A DNA stretch of 64,000 bases, taken from assembly GCA_903827375.1 (NCBI GenBank), contig CAIKHZ010000229.1, forward strand, positions 1 through 64,000, in the 5' to 3' direction. This document shows, one piece after another, positions 9,169-18,437 of the stretch. A program made the translations under genes and the position numbers. A model generated the notes under the pieces. That model was not told where the DNA came from and searched no databases. It saw nothing but the letters and a program-made list of their open reading frames with translations. The DNA is from Akkermansiaceae bacterium. GTDB lineage: Bacteria > Verrucomicrobiota > Verrucomicrobiia > Verrucomicrobiales > Akkermansiaceae. Each line of letters starts with the position of its first letter. Position 1 is the first letter of the stretch.

Positions 9169-10776
9169 TTACGGGGTATTCCCAGGTTGAATCTTACCGT
9201 TGGCATCAACATGGATGGGTAGTATCGCGGGTCGCTCGCGGAAGGGTGCCTGCGGATCGTTGCCGAAGAAGGTGGACCACCAGTTGCCTTGCGCATCCTT
9301 GAACAGCGTGTTGTGGCCGCCGTGCGGGATGGCAAGGTAGGTGTTGCCGTATGGGCCGTAGATCGAGTCGGCGCTGGCGGACATGCAATCGTAATGAGTT
9401 TGTGGCGTGTCGTCCGTGTTCAATGTGGCACAGATGAGATGGTAGCGACCGTTGATCTTGGTCAGGAACGCGCCTTCGTAGCCGACCTGCCCCGCGTTGA
9501 CGGGTTCGAGCGGACCGCCACGCGTATTTCGTCCTGGTTTGGCGTCGATGCCGGCAGGCGTGAGAGTCCGTGGTTTCTCGGCGAGGCCGCTCATGTCGTC
9601 CTTGAGGCGTGCGATGGTGCCATTCTGCCAGACGAAATAGACTTTGCCGTCATCGTCAGCGAACAGTGATGCGTCGATCCCATCGGTCAGCGGGCCATCG
9701 GGTTTGACGTCTTCGTAGGGACCCTCGGCCTTGCCGGTCTTGCTGCGGAGGAGGCCGGTGCCGCCGTAGTTGACGGAGTAAGCGAGCCAGAACGTGTTTT
9801 TGAAGTAATGAATCTCAGGAGCCCAGATGGCACGTTGCTTGCCGTTGCCTTTCTGCCAGGTGGCGTTTTTCTCGAAACTCCAGACGAGTCCTAACGGTTC
9901 CCACGTCTTGAGGTCTCTGGATTTCCAGACGCGGATGCCTTCGTTGGTTTCCCACCACGTCGGATGGCCGGTGGTGCCGGTCAGGTAATAGGTTTTGTCT
10001 GGCGCGAGACAGATGCAGGTGTCGCGTACCGGATAGTCGAACAGCGGTTTGATATCCGGTAATTCCGCCGCCGAAGCAGTGGTCAGAGCGGCATACCAAG
10101 CTTGGGCCATTTTGAGGGAACCTGCAACATTGGGGTGCACGTTGTCTCCGAGATCAGTGATATCCAGTGCCGCCATCGAGACGTAAATCACCGGATGTCC
10201 TTTGGCTTTGTGATCAGCCACAATGCCCGGAATGAGCTTATTGAACTCCGTTATCTTGGCCATGGCCGAACCAGTCTGGGGAGTCACTGACGCAAGATAC
10301 AGATTTACTTTCGGTTGGAGAGTGAAGATGGCGGTCACCAGGTTTTCCATCCGTGTTTTCAATTCCGGCACCGTGGCACCGCCAATATCATTGGCCCCGA
10401 TCGCCAACAGGATACGGTCAGGCTGGTTGGCGGCAAAGAACGGCTTCAAATTATCGCGTATCCAGTCCATTCCCATGCTGCTGTGGCCTTGATGGTGCTC
10501 CTGTCCTTCGGCTGTAAGGGCAGCAGTGGGGTTCTCAGTAAGCGAACCCACAAAGCTGAAAGAATAACCTCCTTTCTTTAGCAGGGAAAACAACGGATCC
10601 CGATAGGCACCAGCAGGAGCGCCTTTGGTAATAGAGTCGCCTAGCGGCATAATCCTGCCCAATTTCATGCTAGGTGGAGCTGCCAGCAAGGCTTCGCTGG
10701 AAACGCCTCCAATGCCAGTCGATACCGACAACAGGCCGATCATTGCAATGATTGGTAATTTTAAGTATGTTTTCAT
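9169..10776 (-). CDS. SGNH/GDSL hydrolase fused to GH43-like beta-propeller domain
   Basis: N-terminal PLGDSITKG, LAIGANDIGG, DNVHPN (SGNH blocks); C-terminal LFDYPVRDTCICLAPDKTYYLTGTTG, RAIWAPEIHYFKNTFWLAYS (GH43-type). Confidence 0.85.
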   Translation of the reverse strand: MKTYLKLPIIAMIGLLSVSTGIGGVSSEALLAAPPSMKLGRIMPLGDSITKGAPAGAYRDPLFSLLKKGGYSFSFVGSLTENPTAALTAEGQEHHQGHSSMGMDWIRDNLKPFFAANQPDRILLAIGANDIGGATVPELKTRMENLVTAIFTLQPKVNLYLASVTPQTGSAMAKITEFNKLIPGIVADHKAKGHPVIYVSMAALDITDLGDNVHPNVAGSLKMAQAWYAALTTASAAELPDIKPLFDYPVRDTCICLAPDKTYYLTGTTGHPTWWETNEGIRVWKSRDLKTWEPLGLVWSFEKNATWQKGNGKQRAIWAPEIHYFKNTFWLAYSVNYGGTGLLRSKTGKAEGPYEDVKPDGPLTDGIDASLFADDDGKVYFVWQNGTIARLKDDMSGLAEKPRTLTPAGIDAKPGRNTRGGPLEPVNAGQVGYEGAFLTKINGRYHLICATLNTDDTPQTHYDCMSASADSIYGPYGNTYLAIPHGGHNTLFKDAQGNWWSTFFGNDPQAPFRERPAILPIHVDANGKIQPGNTP

Positions 10777-10790
10777 GTTTTCTCTGTGGA

Positions 10791-12365
10791 CTATTCTGCG
10801 TTCCCCCGGACAATCATCAACGAATGCGGCGGAAGCTGCACCATTCCTGACTTGATAGAAAGCCCCCTCTCCTCCGGCTTCACCCGGTCGGGATGCTCAA
10901 TATCATTGTAGGCGTCCGGCGAATCACCGGCCAGCACTGTTGCCTTGAACTTGCCTTCCAAAGGTTTGTCACCCACCTTCACCTGGCAGTCAACCGCTTC
11001 GGTAGGATGCCGGTTCACGAGTGCGATAGCCCACTTCCTGCCGGACTTGTCCACGGTGGCGACGGCATCGACAACCGCCACGGATTTCCCTCCTTGCGTC
11101 AGCTGGTTGGTTGTGACACCGGCCCCGGCAACAAAGTCCTCCATCAGGTTGGCATACATCGCCATGGCATGAAAATGTGTGCGTTTCACAATGCCCTTCG
11201 GATGAACAAAAAGCGGCCCGCTGGTGTTAACCAAGGGGGCAATGTTGGCCATGCGGACATCCTCAGAATGACGCAGGCAGGCATTCAGGAACGATGCCGC
11301 GAACAGCGCATCGGCCATGGTATAGAGCGACGCAGCGTCACTTTTCTTACGCGCCGCAAGCAACTTAATCACTTGCGGGTCATTACGCTTCGCAGCCGGT
11401 CCATACGGATAACCTGGATGATGCCAAGAACGCAGGTTCCATTCGTCGAAGGAGATCTTGATCCGGTCTCGCATGCCGGTCTTGTCTAAAGATTTGGCAG
11501 CACTGCCAACATGGGCATCCGGCATCTCGGAACGCATCATGCAGGAAAGATAGTCCGGAGTGTGATGTTCCTGATAGTTTTCAACCCAGTATTCGTGGAC
11601 CGAGATAATATCGAGGTATTTCCCCGAAGTTTGGATGAGATATGGGTCGATGGACGCATTGGGGCCATGTGCTCCTGAGCAAGTTGTCTGAATAGCGGGA
11701 TCCACCTGTTTCATCGCGATGGCACAGGCACGCACTTGATTGATGTATTCATTCCCGCTCTTTTCGTTGCCAACGCTCCAGTATGGGACATTGAACGGCT
11801 TCGCGTGACCGTTGGCCAGACGCATCTCGGCAAATTTCCCTGTAGTGGCGTTGCAATACGCCACCCAATCGGCCATCTCCTGAACGTCCGCCACGCTGTT
11901 CTGGCAGATATATGGCTTTGCGTCCAGGCGGCGGCAAAGCTCAACAAACTCGTCCGTGCCAAAAGTGTTGGGCTCCAGCACGCCCCAGCAAGAATCCTCA
12001 TAGGGATGACGTGTCTTTCCAACACCTTTCTGCCAGTGGTAACTGTCGACGAAGCACCCGCCCGGCCACCGGATCACCGGAACTTTCAACTCCTTCAACG
12101 CTTTGATGACATCCGTGCGGAAGCCTGTCTCGTCCGAAAGCGGTGAGCCGGGCTCAAAAACGCCCCCATAAATCTGCCGGTCAAAATGTTCCAAGAACCC
12201 GCCGAAAATCATTTTGCTGTAGGGCTTCGGGTTGGTGTTGCGGTCAATCGCAATGGTTGCTTGGCCGTTGCCGCTTTGATTCCCTGCCGGCTCTGCCGCC
12301 CGCACCATGGAAGATCCAATCAATATCACTCCAACCACTGCCATTATGATGTTCTGATATCTCAT
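10791..12365 (-). CDS. GH51 alpha-L-arabinofuranosidase
   Basis: YSKMIFGGFLEHFDRQIYGGVFEPGSPL, VPVIRWPGGCFVDSYHW, WSVGNEKSGNEY (acid/base), KISFDEWNLRSW (nucleophile). Start taken at internal MRYQNIIM. Confidence 0.9.
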   Translation of the reverse strand: MRYQNIIMAVVGVILIGSSMVRAAEPAGNQSGNGQATIAIDRNTNPKPYSKMIFGGFLEHFDRQIYGGVFEPGSPLSDETGFRTDVIKALKELKVPVIRWPGGCFVDSYHWQKGVGKTRHPYEDSCWGVLEPNTFGTDEFVELCRRLDAKPYICQNSVADVQEMADWVAYCNATTGKFAEMRLANGHAKPFNVPYWSVGNEKSGNEYINQVRACAIAMKQVDPAIQTTCSGAHGPNASIDPYLIQTSGKYLDIISVHEYWVENYQEHHTPDYLSCMMRSEMPDAHVGSAAKSLDKTGMRDRIKISFDEWNLRSWHHPGYPYGPAAKRNDPQVIKLLAARKKSDAASLYTMADALFAASFLNACLRHSEDVRMANIAPLVNTSGPLFVHPKGIVKRTHFHAMAMYANLMEDFVAGAGVTTNQLTQGGKSVAVVDAVATVDKSGRKWAIALVNRHPTEAVDCQVKVGDKPLEGKFKATVLAGDSPDAYNDIEHPDRVKPEERGLSIKSGMVQLPPHSLMIVRGNAE

Positions 12366-12431
12366 TTGGCGATGCTTTCTTCTGAACATGTAGTATTTAT
12401 CCGTGCTCAATGGCTTGTCTTTCTCAGCACC

Positions 12432-14678
12432 TTACTTTGGAAGAACCAACTGAACCATCGCGCAGCCACGCTTGAGCGGGACTGTGAGTTCGAGGAGTCC
12501 ATCTTTGAACTGTGTCTTGACCGGCTGAGGGTGCTCGGCACCGGGAAGGATGGCCTCAGCCTTGAGTTTGGCCAAGCCGGGCAGGTTGCGAACTTGCACG
12601 GTGGCGGATTCCAGCCTGCCACCAAAGGTCACCGGCACGACGTAGCCGTCTGGTACTTTGAACAAGTTGACCTTCGCCTGGGAATCCATGACTTCCACGC
12701 AATGCGGCTCCAACACCCACTTCTTGCCGCGCATGAGGTCCATCAAGGGGCCGTAATCGAGATAGTTCTTATCCACTTCCGGGCTCGGATGAAGCGAATG
12801 ATCATTGCCGGGAAACGGCACCATGGGATAGACACCCAGGTAAAGATACTTCTGGAAGAACTTGTCGGGATCGGACCCGAGATCGTTCGAGTTCGATGTC
12901 CAACCGAGTGCCGGTTTGCGGACGCAAAGCAGAGCGGTCGTGTTGAGCGGCGCTCCGCCATAGGTAAACTCGTCGAAGATGCCGTCCACATGGCGCAACA
13001 GGTCGAGGCGTTTGTCGTGGTTGTTGACAAAGATGACCTTGCCGGCTTTGTGCATCAGCGGACCCAGCTTTTCCATCAGGTCGTGCCACGAGCGGATGAG
13101 CGAGCGGACCGGCTTTCCTTCAAACCAACTGATGCCGTCATCGCGTTGTTCGTTGTACATTCTCAACCAGTCCATGCGATCGATACAGATGCCCGTCGCG
13201 TCAGGAATCTGTTCGATATGGCGTTTCGCCTGATCGAGCAGGAAGGCCTGGTAGACGGGTTCGCCGCAGTCCAGCACAATGGCATCTTCCCAGGTGAAAT
13301 ACGGCCCGCCTGTTTTGGTGCGCGGATAGAATCCGAGTTGACCGGAAGGCACACGTTCCGGAACACGCAGGATCGCATCGGAAAGCTTGCCGTAGATGTA
13401 ATCGTTGCAGTCTTTCCAGAGCTCCTTATCGCTCACATTGCGAGATTCTGGCGCCGGATATTTCACTCTCGTGCCAAACTCGGTCACGTTGAAATAGCTG
13501 AGCACATGAAACCCTTTCTCTCGCATTCCTTTGGCATAGTTGCGCATAGCCGCAAGACTGGTGGTCCTGCCCCCGAAACCGTTCCAGGTCTCCTGCTCAC
13601 CCACAGGCGGCAGGAACATGCCCATGTACGGAAAATCAAAGCTGGCCTTCCAGTTCGTCCGGAAAGCCATCTTCTTCATTTTTGCCACGTCGAATTCGGT
13701 CTCGAGAGAGGAATAGGCGCCGGTTCCCGCAAGATCGTCTGCCGCCGGATTGATGGGATCGAAATACTCGGGATAACGACGAACCATCCAACGCAGACCG
13801 CCGCGCCAATCGGCTTCATGGGCTACCAGGTCAGCGGCAAAATGGATGGGACTCTTGTCGGAAATCCTGAGGAACAGGCGGCTGAAAACAAGGTTTCCGG
13901 CGGCCGTTGCGTCCAACGTCAGGTCCAGGATTGAATCCCGCGGATCCAGGACGAGGCTCACCCCGGTGTCGTCGGAACCCCAAAGCAGGCTGACCATGGG
14001 AATACAGAGTAGATCGCCCTGGAACGGACAGAACCCGATGCGAGGATTGTCGTACCTGAAGTACGGCGCACCGAACCACAGCGTGCAGTTCGCCAGCGGG
14101 CGGGAAACGAGCGGATCGGCCCAATTGCCTCCCGCGTTGGGCGGGACGATACCATTGGCGATCTGAGCTTCGTCTTTATTGATCGCGCCAATCGGACTCA
14201 CTCGCGGATCGCTCCACGGGGCCCAGAAGCGCGTGTTACTATCGGGAGCAGTTTGAAACGAGGTCTTGATCGGCACGCTCCACGGCGCACCTTCTCCGAC
14301 GATATCAACTTCCCATCGGATGCTGTCCTTCGTGGGGCTGAAGCGGTCGGTAACGAGGCAGAAATGGCCCTTCGAATCCGTCATCCTTCGGGTGAATTCG
14401 CAGACTCCATGTGAAGACTTTTTCGCTTCAACTTTGCCCACATTTTTGAAGCCGTCCAACATCGTCTGTCCGGCAAGCGCTCTCTCCGATCTCTTCTCGC
14501 CGATCAGGCAGCCCAGCAGATTACCAGCCTCGTCCAATTTCACAGCGATGCCTGCCGCTTTCACCTCGTACTTCGACCCCAACTTCCGCCCCTCGCCCTC
14601 GGCCTTGGTTTCAGCCGCTCCGGCCAGACATGATAACGAAAGCATTACGGCAACCATCGAAATCAAGAGTTTACGCAT
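12432..14678 (-). CDS. large secreted TIM-barrel glycosidase-like protein of unassigned family
   Basis: Signal peptide MRKLLISMVAVMLSLSCLAGAAE; ATGICIDRMDWLRMYN and VDGIFDEFTYGG acidic strand-end motifs. No family recognised confidently. Confidence 0.6.
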   Translation of the reverse strand: MRKLLISMVAVMLSLSCLAGAAETKAEGEGRKLGSKYEVKAAGIAVKLDEAGNLLGCLIGEKRSERALAGQTMLDGFKNVGKVEAKKSSHGVCEFTRRMTDSKGHFCLVTDRFSPTKDSIRWEVDIVGEGAPWSVPIKTSFQTAPDSNTRFWAPWSDPRVSPIGAINKDEAQIANGIVPPNAGGNWADPLVSRPLANCTLWFGAPYFRYDNPRIGFCPFQGDLLCIPMVSLLWGSDDTGVSLVLDPRDSILDLTLDATAAGNLVFSRLFLRISDKSPIHFAADLVAHEADWRGGLRWMVRRYPEYFDPINPAADDLAGTGAYSSLETEFDVAKMKKMAFRTNWKASFDFPYMGMFLPPVGEQETWNGFGGRTTSLAAMRNYAKGMREKGFHVLSYFNVTEFGTRVKYPAPESRNVSDKELWKDCNDYIYGKLSDAILRVPERVPSGQLGFYPRTKTGGPYFTWEDAIVLDCGEPVYQAFLLDQAKRHIEQIPDATGICIDRMDWLRMYNEQRDDGISWFEGKPVRSLIRSWHDLMEKLGPLMHKAGKVIFVNNHDKRLDLLRHVDGIFDEFTYGGAPLNTTALLCVRKPALGWTSNSNDLGSDPDKFFQKYLYLGVYPMVPFPGNDHSLHPSPEVDKNYLDYGPLMDLMRGKKWVLEPHCVEVMDSQAKVNLFKVPDGYVVPVTFGGRLESATVQVRNLPGLAKLKAEAILPGAEHPQPVKTQFKDGLLELTVPLKRGCAMVQLVLPK

Positions 14679-14710
14679 GTTGACATCTCCTTGTTTTGAG
14701 TTTGTGTTCA
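14607..14710 (-). repeat. 104-bp duplicated 5'UTR/signal-peptide cassette, copy A
   Basis: Aligns without gaps to 20061-20164, including RBS region and MRK(L/I)LIS(M/R)VAV(M/L)LSLSCLAGAAETK. Confidence 0.85.
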
Positions 14711-14779
14711 TATGGGCGACTTCTTGCACAGAGCAGGGCGGTGAGAGTGAGGAGTTCATTCATCGGGTAACTTTCTCCT

Positions 14780-15997
14780 TCAGTTCAGCAGCAGATGAAA
14801 CACGCGCAGCGCGGTGCCGGTGGCTTTGGGGTTGTGGCTGGCGGCGATGCGCACCTTGGCTGTGTGATGGCCGGCTTGCAGAGCGTCGTCGAGGATCACG
14901 GCCCACGGCAGATGCAGGCCAGCGCTCCATTCGGTAAAGGGGTCGATGCTGCGGTAGCTGGCCCCATCAAGGCTGAACTCGATGCGCCCGGCGTCAGGCC
15001 CGGCGGTGATGAAAAGCCCCGCGCCGGTGCCGTCGAAGCTGAACTCGAACTCTGCGCCCGGCTCGGTTCCGACCAGCGCGGGCACGTTCCCGAAGCCGGG
15101 ACGTGTCTCCTTCTTGTCCGCCGGCTTCCACGATTGTTCCAAGGTGAAACCTTTGATGATGCGCGCCTCGGCGATATTGCCAAAGCGTCCACGGAAATAA
15201 CTCTTGGGATCAACCGGTGCCGGCAGCGGATGCGGCTTTGCGGAATCTGTGAGCGGCTTGGCAAACGCGGCGTTCAACATGCGGGCGATGCTGTTCGCGT
15301 AGAGTTGATTGCCGAACGGCGATGGATGCAGGTCCATGAAATCCTTCTCCCAAGTGAACTCGCCGGCGTTGATGCGCTCGGTGACTTCGCGCGCGAGGTT
15401 TAGCGTCACATTGCCATACGCATCGGCCACTTTCTCATGCTGGGCGATGGACACTGGCGTTTTGCCGTTGTTGAAGTCCGTCATGTGTGGCGGCATGACG
15501 AAGTGCAGGTGAACGATGTCGGTCAGTGAATTGGCCATGCGCATGTGCCGCACGACGCCTTCCATGCCGCGCAACATGTGATCGGGGTCAGCCGTGTTCG
15601 AGGTATCATTGACCGCCGCCTCGACGAACAACAGATCCACCGGTGCCTTTGACAACACATCGCGCTCCAAACGAAACGCGTGCGGCACCGATCCCATCGA
15701 GCCGATGCCCGCGCCGATGAACTCGAACTTTGTCTGCGGGAATTTCTCCTGAAAATACTTCATCAGGTGAACCCGCCACCCGCCCCCGGCGGTGATCGAG
15801 CCGCCGAGAAAAGCAATGCGTCCGCTTTTCTCACGCTCAAACTTTAACCGGCAGTTTGCCAGCCCATCGCGCAGGTCAAAGTATTCGCGACCCTTTGGCA
15901 GAACATTCGGGTCGTAACGTGTTTGCGCAAGAAGAGGCAGCGGCAGCAGCGGCAGCAGCAGCAGGGTGGTGAGGATCGGTAACGAGTTTCGTTTCAT
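14780..15997 (-). CDS. SGNH/GDSL hydrolase (GGSI block-I variant) with C-terminal carbohydrate-binding-like region
   Basis: IAFLGGSITAGGGWRVHL, VEAAVNDTSN, FMDLHPSPFGNQLYA; secreted. Confidence 0.8.
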   Translation of the reverse strand: MKRNSLPILTTLLLLPLLPLPLLAQTRYDPNVLPKGREYFDLRDGLANCRLKFEREKSGRIAFLGGSITAGGGWRVHLMKYFQEKFPQTKFEFIGAGIGSMGSVPHAFRLERDVLSKAPVDLLFVEAAVNDTSNTADPDHMLRGMEGVVRHMRMANSLTDIVHLHFVMPPHMTDFNNGKTPVSIAQHEKVADAYGNVTLNLAREVTERINAGEFTWEKDFMDLHPSPFGNQLYANSIARMLNAAFAKPLTDSAKPHPLPAPVDPKSYFRGRFGNIAEARIIKGFTLEQSWKPADKKETRPGFGNVPALVGTEPGAEFEFSFDGTGAGLFITAGPDAGRIEFSLDGASYRSIDPFTEWSAGLHLPWAVILDDALQAGHHTAKVRIAASHNPKATGTALRVFHLLLN

Positions 15998-16016
15998 CTG
16001 ACATTTTCCATATGGT

Positions 16017-18428
16017 TTACGCCTTGCGTTTATAGGATGACTGGAAACTGTGCTTGCCGGATCTCACATGTTGTGTCGCATCTGGCAGAATCACGTCCGC
16101 ACTGATCCCGTCGGGAATAATGACATCCAGTTGTATCGTATCGTTTGTCCAGGTCCAAGATACATGAACATCGCCATGCGGTGTCGGCACGACACCCCTG
16201 GCCCACGTCAGGTCGCAGATCGACGGGCGGATAGCCAGAGTGGTGAAACCTGGCGATGTAGGCGTCACGCCGAGAACGCGGGCCGACATCTGCACCAAAG
16301 GTGTCGAACACCAGCCGTGGCTCATATCGCCGCCGGCCCAACTTTCGGGGAAGGATTGCGTCTCGGGATTGGGCCGCCAGCGCCGCATCTGCTCCGTGCC
16401 GTACTTATCAAACAATCCGGCGTGGTCAATCGCCTGAAATACCCAGTGAATGAAATAGGGCGAAGGATTGATGGATTTCTCAGAGAGCGCCTTTTCCACA
16501 ATTGCCGCCTGCCGTTCCTTCGGAGCAAGGTCGTAGAGCACCGCGAGCATATTCACATGCGGGCTGAACGTCTCGATATCCTTGTCTTCCGGCACCCAGT
16601 CGTGTCGCTTCTGCGTTGATGTCTTAGCCCGCAGGATCGGATCCTGAATGTCTGCCGGCAACCATGGTTCTCGCTGCTTTACCGATGACTGGAACGGCTT
16701 GCCGTCACGATACAATCCCTTCGCGTCATTCCACAACTCGCGGTTGAATGCTTCGGCAATCTCGCTGCGCAGTTGCGCGTATTTCGCCACCCGCTCCTTG
16801 TCGCCCGTCAACGCCGCCACGCGGGAGGCCATCTCCATGCCGTGATAATAGAACGCGGTGAGATAGCCCTGGCCGATTACCGCAGGGGGGTGATGGCCGT
16901 CGAAACCCTCTATCTTCACCCAATCCATGAACATGTAGCTTTGCGCCTCGGAGAGGATGCCGTTCTTGCCGCGCCACGATGCATAGGTGTCCATCAACCC
17001 ATGCACATACGGCGCCATCTCCTCCACCAGCGTCTTGTCTCCGGTGTAATCGAAGTAATCCATCAGCATCTGGAGCCAACAGATCGAGTAACTGGTGTGG
17101 AAGTTGAGGTATTTTTCGTTCTTGAGGATCCAGGCAAACTTGCGCACATCTTGGCGGGCCAGCCACGGTTGATGGAACGCATCATGGGCCACCATGGCCT
17201 CGACTGCATAATCGCCGAAGTCGCCGAGCGGTTCCTGATGGTTGGGCGAATCGAGGTGATACGTCTGCATGCAGAGCTGCACCGGCCACCGCGATGTCTT
17301 CCAGATCCGGTTCAACGTCTCGTCACTGCACGCGAACGCACCTCGATATTCAACCGGCTGCGACGTAAACACCGCACCTGAATCCAGTATCTCTACCGGT
17401 TCGGTGACATTCTTGATTTCAACAGTAAACCCCGACACGACTTCACTCATGAAGGGGAACTCCAACGTCTGCTCGCCACCACCGAGTTGGAACGACGCCT
17501 GTCGATGCGCATGGATGGTCAGCGTTGCATCTTTGCCACCCTTCACCTTCACGAAGGGATACGCGCTCAATACCCGGTCGAACACGACCCTGAAACTGCC
17601 ATCTTTCGTGAACACTCTATTTTCCGGCAATCCTTCAACGCGCGTCACCGGATATCGCACCTCCATCAACGGCGGCATCTCGCTGGCAATCAACTCCGCC
17701 CAATAATCGCCGGCAGGAATACAGGACAGCCACTGCGCATCGTTGAAACCGGGAAGACGCCAGCCGGCAGGCTCCTTGTCGGCGTCATACGCGGCGGGCT
17801 TGGGATAGTGGAGGGCCGGAGTGCCACGCCAGGTCGCATCGCTTTTCAGGGTCAACTTGGCCGCGCCGGGCAGGGTTAGCTCCGCCTCAAAGATCAAGCC
17901 GGGGTGTCCGCTGGTGACGGTTTCGTTGATGGGCCACTCACGGAAAACCTCGGCGGCAATCACGTTGACCCCCTTGCGGAAGTACGGAGTGAGGTCACGA
18001 GTATCGTAGAACCATTTGCCGGTGGAGATATCGAAGACGACGTCCCTGCCGATATCCACTGGTCCACGGGAGACGAGCCTGCCGTTGATCCACAGGCGGT
18101 ATTTCATGTCGGCGCTGATCCAGGCCATGACCTGATCCGGCACCGCTGAGAGGGTAACCTCTTTGCGGAAGCATGCGACCGCATCGACCTTCGCCTCAGC
18201 GGGCAGCCAGATCCACTGCGCCTGCCACGGCGTCGGCTTCTTGCAATGGTTAACAAAGGTGTAACCGGGTGCCTGAACTCCCTCTTTGCCGGCAGTCACT
18301 GTCATTCCCGGGTACGTGATGGGACCGCATGGATCCACAGCCGTTTCGGCACCATGCGCAAACAGCGGTGCCAGCAGCAGGGTGGCTAGTGTGATGGTTG
18401 TTAGTTTGTGCGTTTTGTATTTCTCCAT
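16017..18428 (-). CDS. GH78-like alpha-L-rhamnosidase
   Basis: WQAQWIWLPAEAKVDAVACFRKEVTLS, DMKYRLWINGRLVSRGP, RIWKTSRWPVQLCMQTYHLDSPNHQEPLGDFGDYAVEAMV, GWSSTP-like GWCSTPLVQMSARVLGV. Confidence 0.85.
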   Translation of the reverse strand: MEKYKTHKLTTITLATLLLAPLFAHGAETAVDPCGPITYPGMTVTAGKEGVQAPGYTFVNHCKKPTPWQAQWIWLPAEAKVDAVACFRKEVTLSAVPDQVMAWISADMKYRLWINGRLVSRGPVDIGRDVVFDISTGKWFYDTRDLTPYFRKGVNVIAAEVFREWPINETVTSGHPGLIFEAELTLPGAAKLTLKSDATWRGTPALHYPKPAAYDADKEPAGWRLPGFNDAQWLSCIPAGDYWAELIASEMPPLMEVRYPVTRVEGLPENRVFTKDGSFRVVFDRVLSAYPFVKVKGGKDATLTIHAHRQASFQLGGGEQTLEFPFMSEVVSGFTVEIKNVTEPVEILDSGAVFTSQPVEYRGAFACSDETLNRIWKTSRWPVQLCMQTYHLDSPNHQEPLGDFGDYAVEAMVAHDAFHQPWLARQDVRKFAWILKNEKYLNFHTSYSICWLQMLMDYFDYTGDKTLVEEMAPYVHGLMDTYASWRGKNGILSEAQSYMFMDWVKIEGFDGHHPPAVIGQGYLTAFYYHGMEMASRVAALTGDKERVAKYAQLRSEIAEAFNRELWNDAKGLYRDGKPFQSSVKQREPWLPADIQDPILRAKTSTQKRHDWVPEDKDIETFSPHVNMLAVLYDLAPKERQAAIVEKALSEKSINPSPYFIHWVFQAIDHAGLFDKYGTEQMRRWRPNPETQSFPESWAGGDMSHGWCSTPLVQMSARVLGVTPTSPGFTTLAIRPSICDLTWARGVVPTPHGDVHVSWTWTNDTIQLDVIIPDGISADVILPDATQHVRSGKHSFQSSYKRKA

Positions 18429-18437
18429 TGACGTGGG

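Noticed and set aside
12186-13934. 582-aa plus-strand ORF
   Set aside because: Entirely antisense to GH51 and the unassigned secreted enzyme; His/Val-rich shadow translation with no recognisable domain.
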